Shown here: one piece after another, positions 17,912 to 21,452 of the stretch | Layout of the letters: every line of letters starts with the position of its first letter | How positions within the stretch are numbered: position 1 is the stretch's first letter | DNA from: DASRJX01 sp035649235 | GTDB taxonomy: Bacteria > Acidobacteriota > Polarisedimenticolia > Gp22-AA2 | Direction of reading: 5' to 3' | NCBI GenBank assembly: GCA_035649235.1 | Contig: DASRJX010000158.1 | Span: 1 to 21,452, forward strand | DNA: 21,452 nt | The notes under the pieces: model-generated | What the model saw: the letters and a program-made list of their open reading frames with translations, nothing else | The model's database searches: none | Told to the model about the DNA's origin: nothing | Translations under genes and position numbers: made by a program

Positions 17912-17927
17912 TGGCACCCCCCTTGCT
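17912..17927 (+). promoter_or_regulatory. Sigma-54 (RpoN) -24/-12 promoter of the pilin operon
   Basis: TGGCAC-N5-TTGCT matches the RpoN consensus in both elements, with exactly 10 nt between the -24 GG (17913-17914) and the -12 GC (17925-17926). The expected start site is near 17938, about 21 nt before the first pilin ATG, leaving just enough leader for its AAGGAG ribosome site. It sits in the only large intergenic gap of the window. This matches the known RpoN/PilR control of pilin genes in Pseudomonas, Myxococcus and Geobacter. Activation would need an AAA+ enhancer-binding protein. Confidence 0.85.
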
Positions 17928-17944
17928 CGACAGGGGGCGGAGCC

Positions 17945-17950
17945 AAGGAG
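17945..17950 (+). promoter_or_regulatory. Shine-Dalgarno site of the first prepilin
   Basis: AAGGAG lies 8 nt before the ATG at 17959. It supports that start over the upstream in-frame GTG at 17911, which falls inside the sigma-54 promoter, and over the ATG at 17968. Confidence 0.7.
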
Positions 17951-17958
17951 AGCCGACG

Positions 17959-18453
17959 ATGACACCGATGAAACGACGCGCTCGCGAATGTCCCCCGGGC
18001 TACTCCTTGTCGGAACTGCTCGTGGTGATAGCCCTGATTGGCATCTTCGTCCTGTTCGGGGGACCTGCGATGGCGGACGCCTACCGGGCGTACAAGGTGC
18101 GCTCGACGGCCGACATCCTGGCCACCGACCTGCGCGCGCTGCGTTACGTGGCCGTGACGATAAGGGCCCCGCGGACGATGACCCTCAACACGCTCGGCCA
18201 TCCCTCCGCCCCCAACCAGTACACGTTCGTGAATTCCAAGGGGGAGTCGGTGACGCGCCGCGTGGAGAGCGGGGTCAACATCGAGACCGCGAGCGCCACC
18301 TCGATCACCTTTGCCATCACCGGGGGCACCGGCTCCTCGAGCCAGACGGTGCTCGTCAGCATGAACATCAACGGCGTTCGGGGCGACCGGTACACCGTCG
18401 CCGTCTCCCCGACCGGCACCGTGACGACGTCGTTCGCCTACTACACGCCGTAG
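17959..18453 (+). CDS. Prepilin-type protein, FimT/GspH-like pseudopilin
   Basis: The protein has 164 residues. A 14-residue basic leader, MTPMKRRARECPPG, ends in the Gly(-1) of a type III signal, and the mature protein starts YSLSELLVVIALIGIFVLF. Glu at mature position 5 is the residue required for assembly and methylation. The +1 residue is Tyr instead of the usual Phe or Met. The hydrophobic helix leads to AYRAYKVRSTADILATDLRA and a beta-rich Ser/Thr-rich C-terminal half, ending FAYYTP. Length and organisation fit FimT/GspH-type minor pilins, which help initiate the pilus. It is the first gene after the sigma-54 promoter and should be processed by the PilD encoded upstream. I cannot rule out that it is a major pilin, but its position ahead of PilV- and PilW-like genes favours a minor one. 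Confidence 0.88.
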   Translation: MTPMKRRARECPPGYSLSELLVVIALIGIFVLFGGPAMADAYRAYKVRSTADILATDLRALRYVAVTIRAPRTMTLNTLGHPSAPNQYTFVNSKGESVTRRVESGVNIETASATSITFAITGGTGSSSQTVLVSMNINGVRGDRYTVAVSPTGTVTTSFAYYTP

Positions 18454-18469
18454 AGGGGAGAGAGGGGCC

Positions 18470-18943
18470 ATGACCATCGGAATGCAGGCAGTGCGGCGAT
18501 CGGAGCGGGGCTTCAACCTCATCGAGGTGACGATCGCCATCGGCGTGCTGGCCGGCGTGATGCTGTCGATCGCCTCGATGTTCATCCTGGGCGGCCGGCA
18601 GGTGAAGACCGGCAAGACGATCACGGAAGCGACGGTCCTGGCGCAGGACCTCATGGAGCAGTTCGACAAGGAGTCGTTCACGTCCCTGTGGACCAACCTG
18701 GGCGCGGCGTCGACCGACTCCACCCGGACGGTCCTCAGCACCACGACGGGCAGCCCGATCCAGGGATGGCAGGCGGAGATCATCCGCAAGCTCCAGAACG
18801 GAGCGGCCTCGGTCACCCTCGACGCCATGGGACCCGGAACGCCCAATTTCGGCAACGCCACCGGCATCAAGGTGTCGGTGATCCTGTCCTGGAACGAGCT
18901 CGGACGGCCGCAGAGCGTCAGGCTCTCGACCGTGAGGTTCTGA
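18470..18943 (+). CDS. Prepilin-type protein, PilV-like minor pilin
   Basis: The protein has 157 residues. The leader MTIGMQAVRRSERG is 14 residues and is followed by the canonical mature start FNLIEVTIAIGVLAGVMLSI, with Glu at +5. A helix with AQDLMEQFDKESF follows, then a short variable C-terminal domain (Gly/Thr/Ser-rich) ending VRLSTVRF. Small size and the second position in a FimT-PilV-PilW order support a PilV/GspI-type minor pilin that joins the initiation complex at the pilus tip. Two purine-rich tracts (GGGGAGAGAGGGG, about 18455-18467) act as ribosome site. An in-frame ATG at 18482 is an alternative start but would leave a leader of only 10 residues. It is separated from the upstream pilin gene by 16 nt, so co-transcribed. 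Confidence 0.87.
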   Translation: MTIGMQAVRRSERGFNLIEVTIAIGVLAGVMLSIASMFILGGRQVKTGKTITEATVLAQDLMEQFDKESFTSLWTNLGAASTDSTRTVLSTTTGSPIQGWQAEIIRKLQNGAASVTLDAMGPGTPNFGNATGIKVSVILSWNELGRPQSVRLSTVRF

Positions 18944-18982
18944 GGCGAGCGGCATGGCCGCGGCGAGCCGCCGCGGCGGATC

Positions 18983-18987
18983 GGAGG
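18983..18987 (+). promoter_or_regulatory. Shine-Dalgarno site favouring a GTG start for the PilW-like gene
   Basis: GGAGG lies 5 nt upstream of the GTG at 18993. The other candidate, ATG at 18954, has only a GAGG (18942-18945) inside the end of the previous gene. The GTG start gives a 14-residue leader, the same length as in the two preceding prepilins. Confidence 0.55.
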
Positions 18988-18992
18988 CTTCG

Positions 18993-21452
18993 GTGGTCAC
19001 GAATCGCAAGGTCACGAAGAGCAGCGAGAACGGCTTCACCCTGGTCGAGATGCTGATCGCGGCTGCGATCTTCTCGATCGTCGCGGCCGTGGCGTTCATC
19101 TTCTACACCGCCGCGCAGAAGTCGTACAAGGCGGGGGAGAACTTCAGCGACCAGCAGCAGTCGACGCGCGTCGCCTTCGATCGGATGATCTCCGACATCC
19201 GCCTGGCGGGGTTCAACACCAACCCGGACGGCGACACGAGCCGTGTGGATGAGCAGGTGGAGGGCGCCTGGGACACGGCCCTCACGATCCGCGGCGACTT
19301 CGACTTCGAAGACCCGGCGGCCAACGCGACGCCCGAGTCGGCGCTCGCGGGCGTGGTGTACAACGTCGTCTCGACGGGCAACGACGAGATCGTCACGTAC
19401 GTTCTGGCGAAGCCGGGACCCGTGGGGCCGGACACGCTGACGCTGGTCCTGGATCCGGACCGGCCGCGCGCCAAGTCGAACAAGACGATCTCCATCCCGA
19501 ACGTCGCCCTGGTGCAGAACAACCCGCCCTACACGCTCTACCGTGTCACTCTCGCGGACATCAGCGGCTCCTTCCCCGGGGCTCCGAACGCGGCGTCCAA
19601 CTTCGTCTACGAGCCGGTCGCCGACAACATCAGGACCATGAGCTTCCAGTACTGGCCCGACGCCGGCGTGATCCTGAACCCCGACACGCCGGCGAACCCG
19701 GCCGACGACATCGGCGGATCGAACGCCAACAGCGTCACCCGCTCGAGGATCCGCCGCATCGCGGTGAATCTCGTCGGTATGACCCCCGACGAGGACCTCG
19801 CCTACGTGGACGCGACCGACGCGACCGCCACGACGCACTACCGCAAATTCGATCTGCAGAGCGACGTCAACGCGGAGAACCTCGGCAAGACCGGCGTGAA
19901 GGACGTTGACATCACGCCGCCGCCGACGCCGACCAACGTCGCCGTGGTGCCGGGTCACTGCAAGGGGATGCTGGTGAAGTGGGATACGCCATCGAACACC
20001 TCCGGCGTCGCGGCGTACACGATCAAGTACTGGCCGAACGGGTCTCCGACGACGTTCTCCCTGACGGCGGTGACCTACCCCCACAACGAATACGGAATCG
20101 TGGACTACGACGGCCACGGTTTCGTGTCCGGACTGACCTCTGGCGTCTCGTACTGCTTCCAGGTCCAGGCTCGCGACATCGTCGGCAACCAGAGCGGCTG
20201 GGCGCCGAGCAGCTCCTGGCCGTGCGCCGTCGTGGCCGAGGCCTCGACGCCTGGCACGCCGCAGAACCTCAAGGCGACCGGCGACGGCACGGTGTCGCCT
20301 CTCGACAGCCGGGTCCAGCTGACCTGGAACGAGGTGCAGTCGAACAGCAACACGGTCACCGGCGATCCCGACCTGATCGGCGGCACGACCATCATGCGGG
20401 ACCCCAAGGGCTACAAGCTGTACCGCAGCACGACCTCCGGGTTCACGCCGGACGACGCCACCAATCTCATCGCCGGCACGAGCCTGCTCGGCGTCGGCGT
20501 GACCTCCTACACCGACACCAACGTCTCCAACTGCACCAACTACTATTACAAGCTGGTGTCGACGGATACGTGCGACGTCGTCAGCACCGCGAGCACGCAG
20601 GAGCCGGGCCGGGCCGAGACTTTGATCGCGCCCTCGAGGCCGCTCGGGCTGTCGGTCAACCGCACCTCGAACAACCTCGTGGCGCTGACCTGGGCGCCGG
20701 TCACAACCAAGGTGGACGGCACGTCCGCCTACATCGACCTCTACAAGGTCTACCGCACCAAGCAGCCGTTCGGCACCCTGGCCACGAGCGTGTCGGCGGG
20801 GGCCTATTCGCTGCTCGCCACGACGTCTACGAACACCTACGCGGACAACCTGGCGGGGCAGGAGATCTCCGACCTGAACAACGGCTGGAGCCTCTTCTAC
20901 ACCGTCTCGGCCGCCGATCTGTGCGGCAACGAGAGCGCCCGGTCGGATCCCGGCGAGGCCTCGTGCGCCTTCAACGCCACCGTCACGACGAGCCCGGCCG
21001 ATAACTCGACGAGCGCCGGGATCATCCCGATCGGCATGACGATCTCCGGCTCGGGCAACTACGCGCGGGCCCGGGTCCGGATCCCGTCGATCTCCGGGCC
21101 GGGCGACATCTACGACCAGCAGAGCCTGGCGTACCCGTTCTCCTTCCCGTCCTGGAACTCCGCGGCGGTCGGCGCGGGGGACTACACCATCCAGTGGGAG
21201 ATCGAGACCACCAACGGCTGCACCCACACGATCTACACGCACTTCACCGTGGCCGCCAACCTGGCGTGCCAGATCACGCCGACGAACCCGAACCTGTACC
21301 CGACGAAGGGCCAGCCGTCGGACCAGAACCGGACCGTCTCCTGGGACATCGTCAACAACTCCGGCCTGGACCTCGAGATCATCGGGTTCGACATCGGCTG
21401 GTCGAACAACTACGGGCCGCAGCTGCCGGCGGCGCACAAGTTGGTCAAGATC
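18993..21452 (+). CDS. PilW-like prepilin fused to fibronectin type III and Ig-like domains, 3' end missing
   Basis: The frame stays open to the right edge, giving at least 820 residues; PilW proteins are usually about 250-400. The leader ends SSENG and the mature protein begins FTLVEMLIAAAIFSIVAAV, with Glu at +5. A PilW-like head follows (to about 305), including RVAFDRMISDIRLAGFNTN. From about 308, TPPPTPTNVAVVPG starts the first of three fibronectin type III-like units (about 309-415, 421-545 and 547-657), with typical strands such as GVSYCFQVQARDIVGNQSG and KGYKLYRSTTSGF. An Ig-like unit (about 660-755) and a further beta-rich start follow. Cysteines appear only after the pilin head, at 323, 388, 411, 514, 527, 644, 658, 743 and 759. 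It is probably a surface-exposed pilus-tip adhesin or spacer; binding partner unknown. An ATG at 18954 would extend the leader to 27 residues. Confidence 0.85.
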   Translation, partial: MVTNRKVTKSSENGFTLVEMLIAAAIFSIVAAVAFIFYTAAQKSYKAGENFSDQQQSTRVAFDRMISDIRLAGFNTNPDGDTSRVDEQVEGAWDTALTIRGDFDFEDPAANATPESALAGVVYNVVSTGNDEIVTYVLAKPGPVGPDTLTLVLDPDRPRAKSNKTISIPNVALVQNNPPYTLYRVTLADISGSFPGAPNAASNFVYEPVADNIRTMSFQYWPDAGVILNPDTPANPADDIGGSNANSVTRSRIRRIAVNLVGMTPDEDLAYVDATDATATTHYRKFDLQSDVNAENLGKTGVKDVDITPPPTPTNVAVVPGHCKGMLVKWDTPSNTSGVAAYTIKYWPNGSPTTFSLTAVTYPHNEYGIVDYDGHGFVSGLTSGVSYCFQVQARDIVGNQSGWAPSSSWPCAVVAEASTPGTPQNLKATGDGTVSPLDSRVQLTWNEVQSNSNTVTGDPDLIGGTTIMRDPKGYKLYRSTTSGFTPDDATNLIAGTSLLGVGVTSYTDTNVSNCTNYYYKLVSTDTCDVVSTASTQEPGRAETLIAPSRPLGLSVNRTSNNLVALTWAPVTTKVDGTSAYIDLYKVYRTKQPFGTLATSVSAGAYSLLATTSTNTYADNLAGQEISDLNNGWSLFYTVSAADLCGNESARSDPGEASCAFNATVTTSPADNSTSAGIIPIGMTISGSGNYARARVRIPSISGPGDIYDQQSLAYPFSFPSWNSAAVGAGDYTIQWEIETTNGCTHTIYTHFTVAANLACQITPTNPNLYPTKGQPSDQNRTVSWDIVNNSGLDLEIIGFDIGWSNNYGPQLPAAHKLVKI

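Noticed and set aside
17911..17958. An upstream GTG start (17911) for the first pilin gene.
   Set aside because: It lies inside the sigma-54 promoter, has no Shine-Dalgarno site, and would add 16 residues before a normal 14-residue prepilin leader.
18918..21437. A long antisense open frame of 839 codons opposite the PilW-like gene.
   Set aside because: It is Arg/Val/Gly/Asp-rich low-complexity, has no recognisable domain, and is explained by the codon bias of the sense gene, which has a clear prepilin signal and FN3-like domains.

Overview
The window is about 21.5 kb of very GC-rich bacterial DNA, packed with genes that all lie on the + strand. Nearly every junction is a 1-11 nt overlap (ATGA, GTGA, TTGA) or a gap of about 10 nt. 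The gene content is Gram-negative in style: undecaprenyl-phosphate-linked glycan assembly, type IV pilus genes and a sigma-54 promoter. Together with the GC content this suggests an environmental lineage such as Acidobacteriota, Myxococcota/Deltaproteobacteria or a related uncultured phylum. The sequence alone does not settle which. No RNA genes, insertion sequences, CRISPR arrays or phage genes were seen.

Region A (positions 2-12335) is a surface-glycan or exopolysaccharide gene cluster. It encodes five GT4-type glycosyltransferases (the first cut by the left edge), a heparinase II/III-like polysaccharide lyase, a fused bi-domain oxidoreductase (MDR dehydrogenase plus Gfo/Idh/MocA), a WecA/MraY-type polyprenyl-phosphate sugar-1-phosphate transferase, and an FAD-dependent oxidoreductase related to UDP-galactopyranose mutase/protoporphyrinogen oxidase. 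A plausible scheme is that the phosphotransferase starts a lipid-linked glycan, the glycosyltransferases extend it, the two oxidoreductases make or modify unusual sugars, and the lyase trims or degrades the polymer. No flippase, polymerase or exporter of the Wzx/Wzy type lies in the window.

Region B (12346-17768) continues with no visible break into type IV pilus genes: an ABC ATPase and an ABC-2 permease (resembling PilH/PilI of Myxococcus), a membrane-anchored TPR protein (in the position of PilG), the prepilin peptidase PilD, and a PilS/NtrB-like membrane histidine kinase. No response-regulator gene follows the kinase within the window.

Region C (17769-21452) opens with a 190-bp intergenic region, the only sizeable one. 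It carries several inverted repeats and a textbook sigma-54 -24/-12 promoter (17912-17927). The promoter drives three prepilin-type genes: a FimT/GspH-like pseudopilin, a PilV-like minor pilin, and a very large PilW-like minor pilin that runs off the right edge. The last has a pilin head of about 300 residues fused to at least three fibronectin type III-like domains and an Ig-like region; all nine of its visible cysteines lie in the fused part. This pilin-adhesin fusion, under an apparent sigma-54/PilSR-type switch and next to a glycan operon, is the most interesting part of the window.
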